Positions 1 through 5,925 of a DNA stretch of 7,551 nt are shown here, piece by piece. The notes under the pieces are model-generated. The model had not been told where the DNA came from. It did no database searches and saw only the letters and a program-made list of their open reading frames with translations. The position numbers and the translations under genes are program-made. The stretch is from Actinomycetes bacterium (GTDB taxonomy: Bacteria > Actinomycetota > Acidimicrobiia > Spongiisociales > UBA5794): positions 1 to 7,551 of the forward strand of contig JAMBLH010000073.1 in the NCBI GenBank assembly GCA_023336875.1, read 5' to 3'. The stretch's first letter is position 1. Each line of letters starts with the position of its first letter.

Positions 1-111
1 CTCCATAAGAGCGTAGACAATAGACCGTAGACGGTAGATGCGTGCGTCCTTTACTGGACGTCCTCCCGGCCAGGCGCTCTGACCGCTGTCTACTTGTCTA
101 CCCTTCCAGGT
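1..111. other. Non-coding leader upstream of the acyl-CoA dehydrogenase
   Basis: I see no convincing coding sequence here. Short open frames crossing it are shadows of the downstream gene. It holds direct copies of GTAGAC (13-18 and 27-32), a near copy GTAGAT (34-39), and reverse-complement copies GTCTAC (88-93 and 96-101). An 8-bp palindrome GGACGTCC lies at 56-63. A TANNNT-type hexamer, TACCCT (99-104), sits 7 nt before the ATG at 112. The region is probably the promoter/operator zone of the dehydrogenase operon, but no regulator is recognised and no -35 hexamer stands out. Confidence 0.6.
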
Positions 112-1884
112 ATGCCAACCTACACACCCCCCGTCCGAGACATCTCCTTCGCTCTCGACACGATCTCGGATGTCGAGTCAATTGTTGCACTGCCGGATTT
201 CGATCATGTCGACCCAGACATGATCGAGGGCGTACTCGACGAGGCCGCACGATTCTTCTCGGAGGTGTTTGCTCCGACGAATGAGATCGGCGACCAGGAG
301 GGAACCGTTCTTGTCGACGGTGGTGTTGTCACGCCTGAGGAGTTCAAGCCCGTGTGGAGCAAGCTCGTCGATGCTGGCTGGACAGCCGTCACGGGATCAC
401 CTGAGTACGGCGGTCACGGTTTCCCGAAGACGATTGGGATGACCATTTCGGAGATGATGACCTCCGCCAACCTTGCGTTCTCGCTCAATCCGATGCTCAC
501 GGGGAGCGGCATCACGCTCCTCACCCGCCACGGCGGCGATGAGCTACGCGATCTCTACCTCGCAAAGCTGATCTCGAGCGAGTGGACAGGAACGATGGTC
601 CTCACCGAGGCGGAGGCCGGGTCCGATGTGGGTGCGGTGAGAACAAAAGCGGTTCCAGCCGACGATGGCAGCTACGAGATCAGCGGAACGAAGATATTCA
701 TCACGTGGGGGGACCATGACCTTACGGACAACATCATCCATCTGGTGCTCGCTCGAACCCCAGACGCTCCGGTGGGTACGAAGGGCATCTCTCTGTTCGT
801 CGTCCCGAAGTTCATCCTCAACAACGACGGCTCACCTGGGGAACGCAACTCCGTCGAGACCGTCTCCATCGAGCACAAGCTCGGTATCCACGCCAGTCCA
901 ACGTGTGTGTTGTCATTCGACACGGCGAGGGGGTTTCTGGTTGGGGAGGAGAACCAAGGAATGCGGTACATGTTCACGATGATGAACCAGGCCCGCCTCG
1001 AGGTCGGACTCGAGGGACTCTCGGTCGCGGAGCGGGCGTATCAGCACGCTGCAGAGTACGCCAAGGAGCGTATCCAGGGACGCGAACTCGGATCGCACGA
1101 GCCAGCTCCGATCATCGATCATGCTGACGTGAGACGGATGCTGATGACCATGAAGGCATATACGGAGGCAATGCGTTGCCTCTTGTACGACGCCGTTGCA
1201 GCGGAGGATCGCATGCACCGAGCCGACGATGAAGGTTCCCGGACCGAGGGTGGCGAACGCCTTGCACTGTTGACGCCGATTGCCAAGTCCTGGTGCACCG
1301 ATCGGGGTGTTGAAGTGGCATCGATCGGCATCCAGGTGCTCGGTGGTGCTGGCTTCATCGAGGAATCTGGCGCTCCCCAGTTCTATCGCGATGCGCGTAT
1401 CACCCCTATCTACGAAGGAACCAACGGCATCCAGGCACTTGACCTCGTCATGAGGAAACTGCCGATGGGCGACGGATCGGTGATCGATCGCTATCTCTCT
1501 GAGATCGAGGCCCTCAACAAGGAACTCGCCAACGCAGGAGACGATCTACGCGATCTCAGAGAGCATCTCGCGAGCGCGGTCGCAACGGTGCGCACAGCCA
1601 CCTACTACCTAAATTCATCCGAGGATGTTGTCGATCGCATGGCAGGAGCAACGCCGTATCAGGAGATGCTCGGCACTCTTGCAGGTGGCTACTACCTCGC
1701 CCGCCAGGCTCTTGTTGCACTTCCCACGGCCGAAGAGGACGCATGGATGGCTTCGAAGGTCGCGACCGCCCGATTCTACGCTGTCAACCTCCTGCCTAAG
1801 GTCGATGGGTTGCTTCCAGCCGCGATAGGAGGGTCCGAGCTCCTCTTTGCCGTTGACGACGTGCACATCGGCGCGGCATCATGA
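112..1884 (+). CDS. Acyl-CoA dehydrogenase, long DmdC-like type with extra C-terminal domain
   Basis: This is a flavin-dependent acyl-CoA dehydrogenase of 590 aa, which would oxidise an acyl-CoA thioester to the enoyl-CoA in the cytoplasm. The N-terminus (MPTYTPPVRDI) matches the short N-terminal extension of the roughly 600-aa subfamily that includes 3-methylmercaptopropionyl-CoA dehydrogenase. The FAD/substrate segment TEAEAGSDVG is at 165-174. YEGTNGIQALDL follows, with Glu435 in the position of the catalytic base. About 130 residues after the core resemble the C-terminal domain of this long subfamily. I prefer ATG at 112 because the family N-terminus begins there. A TTG at 94 would add six residues (MSTLPG) without a ribosome site. 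No clear Shine-Dalgarno precedes 112, and TACCCT at 99-104 would suit a leaderless transcript. The stop overlaps the next start (ATGA). The substrate cannot be read from sequence: DMSP-derived, fatty or branched acyl-CoA are all possible. Confidence 0.93.
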   Translation: MPTYTPPVRDISFALDTISDVESIVALPDFDHVDPDMIEGVLDEAARFFSEVFAPTNEIGDQEGTVLVDGGVVTPEEFKPVWSKLVDAGWTAVTGSPEYGGHGFPKTIGMTISEMMTSANLAFSLNPMLTGSGITLLTRHGGDELRDLYLAKLISSEWTGTMVLTEAEAGSDVGAVRTKAVPADDGSYEISGTKIFITWGDHDLTDNIIHLVLARTPDAPVGTKGISLFVVPKFILNNDGSPGERNSVETVSIEHKLGIHASPTCVLSFDTARGFLVGEENQGMRYMFTMMNQARLEVGLEGLSVAERAYQHAAEYAKERIQGRELGSHEPAPIIDHADVRRMLMTMKAYTEAMRCLLYDAVAAEDRMHRADDEGSRTEGGERLALLTPIAKSWCTDRGVEVASIGIQVLGGAGFIEESGAPQFYRDARITPIYEGTNGIQALDLVMRKLPMGDGSVIDRYLSEIEALNKELANAGDDLRDLREHLASAVATVRTATYYLNSSEDVVDRMAGATPYQEMLGTLAGGYYLARQALVALPTAEEDAWMASKVATARFYAVNLLPKVDGLLPAAIGGSELLFAVDDVHIGAAS

Positions 1885-2663
1885 CCGAAGACAAGGCCGC
1901 AGCATTCTTCGATCTCGACCGCACGATCATCAGCGGTTCATCGGTGTTCACGTTCGGTTGGGTCGCGTACCGCGCCGGAATGGTCCCTACAACGCAGTTG
2001 CTCAAAGATGCTGCATCGGCGGTGACCTTCAAGTTCTCCGGAGCATCCGACGACAAGACAGAAGCCGTCAAGGCACGAATCCTCGAGGCGATCGAGGGAG
2101 TTGAGGTGGCAGCGTTCACCGACGTCGCAGATGAGGTGATTCCGAAGCTCCTCCACGACGTCCGAAGGGAGGCACGCGGCCTGATCGACCTCCACGCCGA
2201 CGCAGGCAGATCCACGTACATCGTCTCCGCGTCACCGGTCGAGATCGTTGGCCGGTTCGCTGATGCAATGGAGATGACGGGAGGCATAGGGACGGTGTCT
2301 GAGATAGCTGACGGGGTGTATACGGGCGAGCTGGCCGCGCCGTTCTGCTACGGAGAGGGCAAGGCCGAAGCGATCAAGACGGTTGCCGAATCCGAGGGAT
2401 ACGACCTTGCCCGGTCCTACGCATACACCGATTCGGCTGGTGACCTCCCGATGCTCGAAATCGTCGGGCACCCAGTTGCAGTGAACCCCGATCGAGCGCT
2501 CGAAGCAATCGCCTATCACCGCGGCTGGCCGATTGTCGAGTTCTCCCGAACCCGCAAGAAGGTGGTCAAGAGAACAACTGCGGCATCCGGAGCGGTAGCC
2601 CTTGCCATTGCAACCTATGCCCTCGGTCGTCGCCACGGTCGGATCGCGTACACCAGGCGTTAG
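1881..2663 (+). CDS. HAD-IB family hydrolase (SerB-like phosphatase) with C-terminal hydrophobic helix
   Basis: This 260-aa protein is a haloacid dehalogenase superfamily hydrolase of subfamily IB, a probable small-molecule phosphomonoesterase. Motif I is FDLDRT, with the nucleophile Asp11 and acid/base Asp13. Motif II is Ser116 in IVSASP. Motif III is Lys161 in GEGKAE. Motif IV is DSAGD, with Asp184 and Asp188 for Mg2+. All catalytic residues are present. The cap between motifs I and II is largely helical, as in phosphoserine-phosphatase relatives. Residues about 233-248 are Ala/Val/Leu-rich and flanked by Lys/Arg clusters, so the tail may touch or cross the membrane. Its ATG lies inside the stop of the acyl-CoA dehydrogenase gene, which implies translational coupling; no separate ribosome site is visible. 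The substrate is unknown. True phosphoserine phosphatase is possible but not shown. Relatives in this subfamily are sometimes associated with acyltransferases, which would fit a lipid role, but that is inference. Confidence 0.9.
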   Translation: MTEDKAAAFFDLDRTIISGSSVFTFGWVAYRAGMVPTTQLLKDAASAVTFKFSGASDDKTEAVKARILEAIEGVEVAAFTDVADEVIPKLLHDVRREARGLIDLHADAGRSTYIVSASPVEIVGRFADAMEMTGGIGTVSEIADGVYTGELAAPFCYGEGKAEAIKTVAESEGYDLARSYAYTDSAGDLPMLEIVGHPVAVNPDRALEAIAYHRGWPIVEFSRTRKKVVKRTTAASGAVALAIATYALGRRHGRIAYTRR

Positions 2664-2689
2664 GCCGGTAGCGTGTTCACGGCTTGGTG
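2651..2689. terminator. Possible hairpin at the convergent gene ends
   Basis: CACCAGGC (2651-2658) can pair with GCTTGGTG (2682-2689) over 8 bp with one G-T wobble, around a 23-nt loop. The stem spans the stop codons of the HAD gene and the opposing small gene, where a bidirectional terminator would be expected. The loop is long and there is no T-tract, so this is weak. Confidence 0.22.
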
Positions 2690-2973
2690 TCAGAAAGAAA
2701 CAGGCGTGCGTAGTAGGTCGGCCACGGAACCTTTGATCCGTCGGCATCCTGCGCCATCTGCGCCTTGCACAGGAGATATACGATCTCGCTTCGGGTGGTT
2801 GGGCGTCCGAGTCCGTTGCCAAGAAGAGGCTGCAGATGCGCGGAATACCAAATCGCCCACTCGGGATCAGTGCCGTCCGTCGCCTCATAGGCAGCGTGGT
2901 GGGCGTCGCCGGTTCGTTTCAAAAGAGCGGCAAGGCCATCGGCGGAGATTCTCGCGACAGACACGGTGTCCAC
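2677..2973 (-). CDS. Unrecognised small protein, tryptophan/tyrosine-rich
   Basis: This is a 98-aa protein that I cannot assign to a named family. It is soluble, with no signal peptide or membrane segment. The N-terminal half reads as an amphipathic helix (ISADGLAALLKRTGDAHHA) leading into DPEWAIWYSAHL. A linker (about residues 50-61) follows, then a second helix (TRSEIVYLLCKAQ) and a closing WPTYYARLFL segment. The DxxW...WY pattern looks like that of small hypothetical proteins in other bacteria, from memory only. I call it real because its composition is protein-like, unlike the arginine- and serine-rich frames on the other strand, and because it neatly fills an otherwise empty 450-bp gap. 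The start is GTG at 2973; a GTG three codons in is an alternative. No Shine-Dalgarno sits at either. Its stop is 13 bp from the HAD stop, and it diverges from the helicase gene. Confidence 0.7.
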   Translation of the reverse strand: MDTVSVARISADGLAALLKRTGDAHHAAYEATDGTDPEWAIWYSAHLQPLLGNGLGRPTTRSEIVYLLCKAQMAQDADGSKVPWPTYYARLFLSDTKP

Positions 2974-3114
2974 GATACATGTACCGCATGGCGTGCTCCG
3001 ACGATCAGTGCAGGGGACACATACTTGAGTGTGTCGGTGCCAAACGCACGGACTACCGACCTCGGAGGGCTACCTTCATCATCAGGGCACACCTCCTCTA
3101 CCTCGCCCCAGGGA
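2974..3114. promoter_or_regulatory. Divergent intergenic region between small - strand gene and DEAD-box helicase
   Basis: This 141-bp region must carry signals for both genes. The 8-bp palindrome TACATGTA (2976-2983), extended imperfectly to 12 bp, abuts the - strand GTG. An inverted pair GTCGGT (3033-3038) / ACCGAC (3055-3060) could form a stem with a 16-nt loop. On the - strand, AGGAGGTG (3097-3090) is a perfect Shine-Dalgarno core 9 nt before ATGATG (3082), which opens a 9-codon frame ending at 3053. TACCTT (3071-3076) is a possible + strand -10 hexamer without a convincing -35. A + strand frame is open through this region but does not look like helicase sequence. Confidence 0.5.
3053..3082 (-). 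other. Candidate 9-codon leader peptide ORF with strong Shine-Dalgarno
   Basis: On the - strand, AGGAGG (3097-3092) lies 9 nt before an ATG at 3082. That ATG opens a frame encoding MMKVALRGR and then a TAG at 3055-3053. It is 79 nt upstream of, and out of frame with, the small - strand gene starting at 2973. The ribosome site is the strongest on either strand in this part of the window. It may be a leader peptide, or a chance match in the helicase promoter. Whether it is transcribed is unknown. Confidence 0.2.
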
Positions 3115-4350
3115 ATGACTACAGAACAAACCACTCAGAACGCGACGACATTCGCCGGCCTCGGCATAGACACGGACCTCGTCGAAGAACTCGATAGCCA
3201 AGGCATCACATCACCGTTCCCCATCCAAGAAATGACGATGGAGGACGCTCTTGCTGGCAGAGACATCACCGGCAAGGCGGAGACGGGATCGGGTAAGACG
3301 CTTGCCTTCGGCCTGCCAATGATCATGCATGTCACGAAGGGACGACCGAAACGACCCCAGGGCCTGGTGCTCGTCCCGACCCGCGAGCTCGCGGTGCAGG
3401 TAACCAAGGCACTTACGCCACTCCTCGCACTACGGGGACTCGTGGCGGTGTCGGTGTACGGTGGTGCGCCAATGGGGCCACAAACCGACGCGCTCGACAA
3501 AGGCGCTTCAATCGTGATCGCCACGCCAGGACGGCTCCTCGACCTGATGGAGCGGAGGGCCCTCCTCCCGAGCGACATCAAGATCGTCGCGATTGACGAG
3601 GCAGATCAGATGGCCGACATGGGATTTATGCCCCAGGTGCGTGCAATCATGTCCCAGATCCCCGAGCAACGCCAGACGTTCCTCTTTTCGGCGACATTGG
3701 ACCATCAGGTCAAGGAACTGATCGATCGGTACATGACCGATCCGGTGAACCACGAGGTCGAGTCTGAAACCGAGACCGTCGACACGATGGAACACCGGTT
3801 CCTGAAGGTCCACTACATGGACAAGGCGAAGGTTGTCACGGAACTGTCGCAACACAACGACCGCATCCTGGCGTTCACACGCACCAAGGCTGGCGCGGAC
3901 CGCCTCTCGCGAGATCTGCGTGAACTCGGAGTCAATGCCGCGCCGATCCACGGCGACCTTCCCCAGAACAAGCGGGAGCAGTCGCTCAGACGATTCGCCG
4001 ATGGTGACGTCAATGTACTTGTCGCAACGAATGTCGCCGCCCGAGGCCTCCACATCGATGGAGTCGATGTGGTGGTGCACTTCGATCCGCCCGATGACCC
4101 GAAGACGTATCTCCATCGGAGCGGTCGTACCGCCCGAGCCGGAGAGGACGGTCTTGTTGTCACCCTTGTCGAATGGGATCAGGTGAACGAGGTCCTCGGC
4201 ATCCAGAGGCGAGCAGAGCTGAACGTTCCCATCGTCAAGATGTTCTCAAACGATGAGCGTCTGGCTGATCTGGCCGCATGGGAACCACCGCCAGAAGAAG
4301 CTCCGTTCAAGGCAAAGTCGATCAAGAAGCGTAAACGCCGCGGCTTCTGA
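3115..4350 (+). CDS. DEAD-box ATP-dependent RNA helicase
   Basis: This 411-aa protein is a superfamily 2 RNA helicase, which unwinds short RNA duplexes with ATP during ribosome assembly, RNA decay or cold adaptation. The two RecA-like domains carry, in order: the Q motif with Phe13 and PFPIQ (34-38), Walker A AETGSGKT (55-62), PTREL (88-92), DEAD (161-164), SAT (192-194), motif V ATNVAARG (304-311) and motif VI HRSGRTARAG (334-343). The C-terminal tail is short and basic (KKRKRRGF), without an auxiliary RNA-binding domain, as in compact RhlE-like helicases. Motif V is slightly divergent: Asn306 replaces the usual Asp, and His313 replaces the Asp of RGxD. I chose ATG at 3115 because the Q-motif region begins just after it. 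The frame stays open back to 2836, but that extension is antisense to another gene and has no helicase features. AGGG at 3110-3113 is too close to be a good ribosome site. The family assignment is firm, the specific paralogue is not. Confidence 0.95.
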   Translation: MTTEQTTQNATTFAGLGIDTDLVEELDSQGITSPFPIQEMTMEDALAGRDITGKAETGSGKTLAFGLPMIMHVTKGRPKRPQGLVLVPTRELAVQVTKALTPLLALRGLVAVSVYGGAPMGPQTDALDKGASIVIATPGRLLDLMERRALLPSDIKIVAIDEADQMADMGFMPQVRAIMSQIPEQRQTFLFSATLDHQVKELIDRYMTDPVNHEVESETETVDTMEHRFLKVHYMDKAKVVTELSQHNDRILAFTRTKAGADRLSRDLRELGVNAAPIHGDLPQNKREQSLRRFADGDVNVLVATNVAARGLHIDGVDVVVHFDPPDDPKTYLHRSGRTARAGEDGLVVTLVEWDQVNEVLGIQRRAELNVPIVKMFSNDERLADLAAWEPPPEEAPFKAKSIKKRKRRGF

Positions 4351-4394
4351 CACCACGAACGCCCTATCGTCCTACACGCATGTCCCCAAGCGTT

Positions 4395-4398
4395 GGAG
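4395..4398 (+). promoter_or_regulatory. Ribosome binding site for the cyclophilin gene
   Basis: GGAG lies 5 nt before ATG 4404. It decides that start over the in-frame ATG at 4380, which lacks a ribosome site and would add MSPSVGAT. The helicase-cyclophilin gap is only 53 bp, so the two could share a transcript. Confidence 0.6.
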
Positions 4399-4403
4399 CC
4401 ACC

Positions 4404-4913
4404 ATGACCAAGCAGTACGATGCCGCACCAGATATCTCGATCGATCTGTCCACCACCTATCAGGCTGTCCTTCACACAAGTGCAGGAGACATCACCGTTG
4501 AGTTCTACGCTGCCGATGCCCCCCAAACCGTGAACAACTTCCTGTTCCTGGCTCAGGACGGCTTCTACGACGATGTGATATTCCACCGTGTCATACCGGG
4601 ATTCATGGTTCAGGGTGGCGACCCGACAGGCACCGGTACCGGTGGGCCAGGCTACAAGTTCCGGGACGAGACCCATTCAAAGACGAGCTACAAACGCGGC
4701 ACCCTCGCCATGGCAAATTCCGGCCCGAACACAAACGGCTCACAGTTCTTCATCATGCATACTGACTACGGCCTGCCAAACCAGTACACCATCTTTGGTG
4801 AGGTAACCGATGGCATCGATATCGTCGATGCCATCGCGGGAGCCCCAACAGGCTCCCAGGATCGGCCCACCGACCCCGTCACCATCAATAGCATCGACGT
4901 CACCGAAGCGTAG
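4404..4913 (+). CDS. Cyclophilin-type peptidyl-prolyl cis-trans isomerase
   Basis: This 169-aa enzyme catalyses cis-trans isomerisation of Xaa-Pro bonds during protein folding. It has no signal peptide or membrane segment, so it is predicted cytoplasmic. The catalytic core is intact: FHRVIPGFMVQGGDP holds Arg62, Phe67, Met68 and Gln70, equivalent to Arg55, Phe60, Met61 and Gln63 of human cyclophilin A. NTNGSQFF (109-116) forms the second signature. The tryptophan that favours cyclosporin binding in human cyclophilin A is not seen in the corresponding GLPNQYTIFG stretch, as is common in bacterial members. A Thr-Gly repeat (GDPTGTGTGGPGY) is typical of bacterial single-domain cyclophilins. The length matches the minimal domain plus a roughly 18-residue N-terminal lead-in. 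The gene lies between the helicase and a metal permease, an arrangement that suggests no specific client. The symbol (ppiA or ppiB) cannot be fixed from sequence alone. Confidence 0.95.
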   Translation: MTKQYDAAPDISIDLSTTYQAVLHTSAGDITVEFYAADAPQTVNNFLFLAQDGFYDDVIFHRVIPGFMVQGGDPTGTGTGGPGYKFRDETHSKTSYKRGTLAMANSGPNTNGSQFFIMHTDYGLPNQYTIFGEVTDGIDIVDAIAGAPTGSQDRPTDPVTINSIDVTEA

Positions 4914-4956
4914 CGCTCGCACGGCATGGACGTCCTCTCAGCTACCGTGTGCCAGC

Positions 4957-5826
4957 ATGGATTGGCTACTTGACCCCTTCGCCCTTGGTATCCAACAGCG
5001 AGCCCTGATCGCGGGCTCGCTTGCCGCGATAGTGTTTGCGGTCGTTGGCACATGGGTGGTCATCCGCGGAATGACCTTTCTGGGAGACGCACTTGTGCAT
5101 GGTGTCATTCCTGGTATCGCACTCGCCGTGATGTTCGGCTTCAACCCTCTCATCGGTGCGCTCGGCGCCGCTCTGGTGATGGTTGTCGGCATCAACTTCG
5201 TCCATCGCCAAACCGAGTTCTCTGAGGACACAGGAATCGGTTTGCTCTTTGCAGGGATGCTTGCTCTCGGTGTGATACTGATATCGACGACGGACAGTGC
5301 CAGTAGAACGCTCGACGCGATCCTGTTCGGTAACGCTCTCGGCGTGACCTCCGAGGACATTGTTGTTCTCGCGACTGTGGCCCTGATGGCGGTCGGCGGG
5401 ACGATCCTGATGTACAGAAGACTTCTCGTGCTCTCGTTCAATGAGCAGAAGGCCGAGCTATTCGGGCTAAAACCTCGTGCAACGCACGCAATTCTCCTGG
5501 TGATGATCACACTGTCGATAGTTGCTTCGTTCCAAACCGTTGGGACCTTGCTCGTCTTTGGCCTCATGGTTGGACCGCCCGCAACTGCAGCGCTCCTGGT
5601 GCGCCGTGTTCCAACGATGATGGTTACTGCAGGGGTCATCGGTGTTCTCTCCGTCGCAAGCGGCCTCATCATCAGTTATCACGCAGGCACATCAGGATCC
5701 GCAACGATGGCCCTGATTCCCATCGTCCTGTTCTTCATTGTCCTCATCACAAGATCAGTGACAGGCGAACTTGGTGCACGACACGCCGATCACACCCCAG
5801 AGACGGCAACAGACGTATCGGCTTGA
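4957..5826 (+). CDS. aztB: Zinc/metal ABC transporter permease, AztB-like (ABC-3 family)
   Basis: This 289-aa integral membrane protein of the ABC-3 (ZnuB/MntB/AztB) family is the inner-membrane channel of a zinc- or manganese-type ABC importer. The N-terminal MDWLLDPFALGIQQRALIAG and the signature MTFLGDALVHGVIPGIAL (39-56) resemble AztB permeases. About eight or nine hydrophobic segments can be seen, near 16-36, 49-61, 64-82, 93-110, 137-152, 178-200, 201-216, 222-243 and 252-272. The C-terminus is a short polar tail. The start is ATG 4957, where the family N-terminus begins; the frame is open upstream to 4810, but that part overlaps the cyclophilin gene. No Shine-Dalgarno is visible. TACCGT (4943-4948) ends 8 nt before the ATG, so a leaderless transcript is possible. 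Neither the ATPase nor the substrate-binding protein lies beside it in this window. The ABC-3 call is secure. The zinc specificity and AztB label rest on remembered similarity. Confidence 0.88.
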   Translation: MDWLLDPFALGIQQRALIAGSLAAIVFAVVGTWVVIRGMTFLGDALVHGVIPGIALAVMFGFNPLIGALGAALVMVVGINFVHRQTEFSEDTGIGLLFAGMLALGVILISTTDSASRTLDAILFGNALGVTSEDIVVLATVALMAVGGTILMYRRLLVLSFNEQKAELFGLKPRATHAILLVMITLSIVASFQTVGTLLVFGLMVGPPATAALLVRRVPTMMVTAGVIGVLSVASGLIISYHAGTSGSATMALIPIVLFFIVLITRSVTGELGARHADHTPETATDVSA

Positions 5827-5871
5827 GGGCACTCAGCAAGTGGGATGAACTCGATGTCGAGAAATTTGGAA

Positions 5872-5900
5872 TTCACACACCGCCGTAGTCGTTATATGAT
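5872..5900 (+). promoter_or_regulatory. Sigma-70-type promoter of the WhiB gene
   Basis: TTCACA (5872-5877, one mismatch to TTGACA) and TATGAT (5895-5900, one mismatch to TATAAT) are separated by exactly 17 nt. Transcription would start near 5907, giving a leader of about 20 nt before the GTG at 5926. It is the best-formed promoter in the window and lies inside the longest open version of the whiB frame, which argues that the frame's upstream part is not translated. Confidence 0.6.
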
Positions 5901-5911
5901 TCCCGAAGAGA

Positions 5912-5917
5912 AGAGGG
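5912..5917 (+). promoter_or_regulatory. Ribosome binding site for WhiB (supports GTG start)
   Basis: AGAGGG lies 8 nt before GTG 5926 in an A/G-rich stretch that starts at the predicted transcript 5' end. In-frame ATG codons at 5845, 5854 and 5896 lie upstream of the predicted transcription start. Confidence 0.5.
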
Positions 5918-5925
5918 ATGGCACA

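Noticed and set aside
94..111. TTG start adding six residues to the acyl-CoA dehydrogenase
   Set aside because: There is no ribosome site, and the family's usual N-terminus (M-x-x-Y-x-P-P-x-R-D) begins at ATG 112.
2232..2888. - strand 218-codon open frame
   Set aside because: It overlaps the HAD gene and the small gene in another frame, with the Arg/Pro/Thr-heavy composition typical of antisense shadows in GC-rich DNA.
2836..3114. Upstream extension of the helicase frame (93 residues)
   Set aside because: It has no helicase features, is antisense to the small - strand gene, and has low-complexity Ser/Arg composition.
2673..3197. + strand 174-codon open frame
   Set aside because: It is Arg/Cys/Thr-rich with no motif and overlaps both the small - strand gene and the helicase start, so it is a shadow frame.
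4632..4643. 12-bp perfect palindrome ACCGGTACCGGT
   Set aside because: It lies inside the cyclophilin coding sequence and is explained by alternating Thr-Gly codons in the conserved loop.
4938..5672. - strand 244-codon open frame antisense to the permease
   Set aside because: It is Thr/Ser/Arg/Pro-rich, the expected antisense image of a hydrophobic membrane protein. The permease frame is clearly the coding one.
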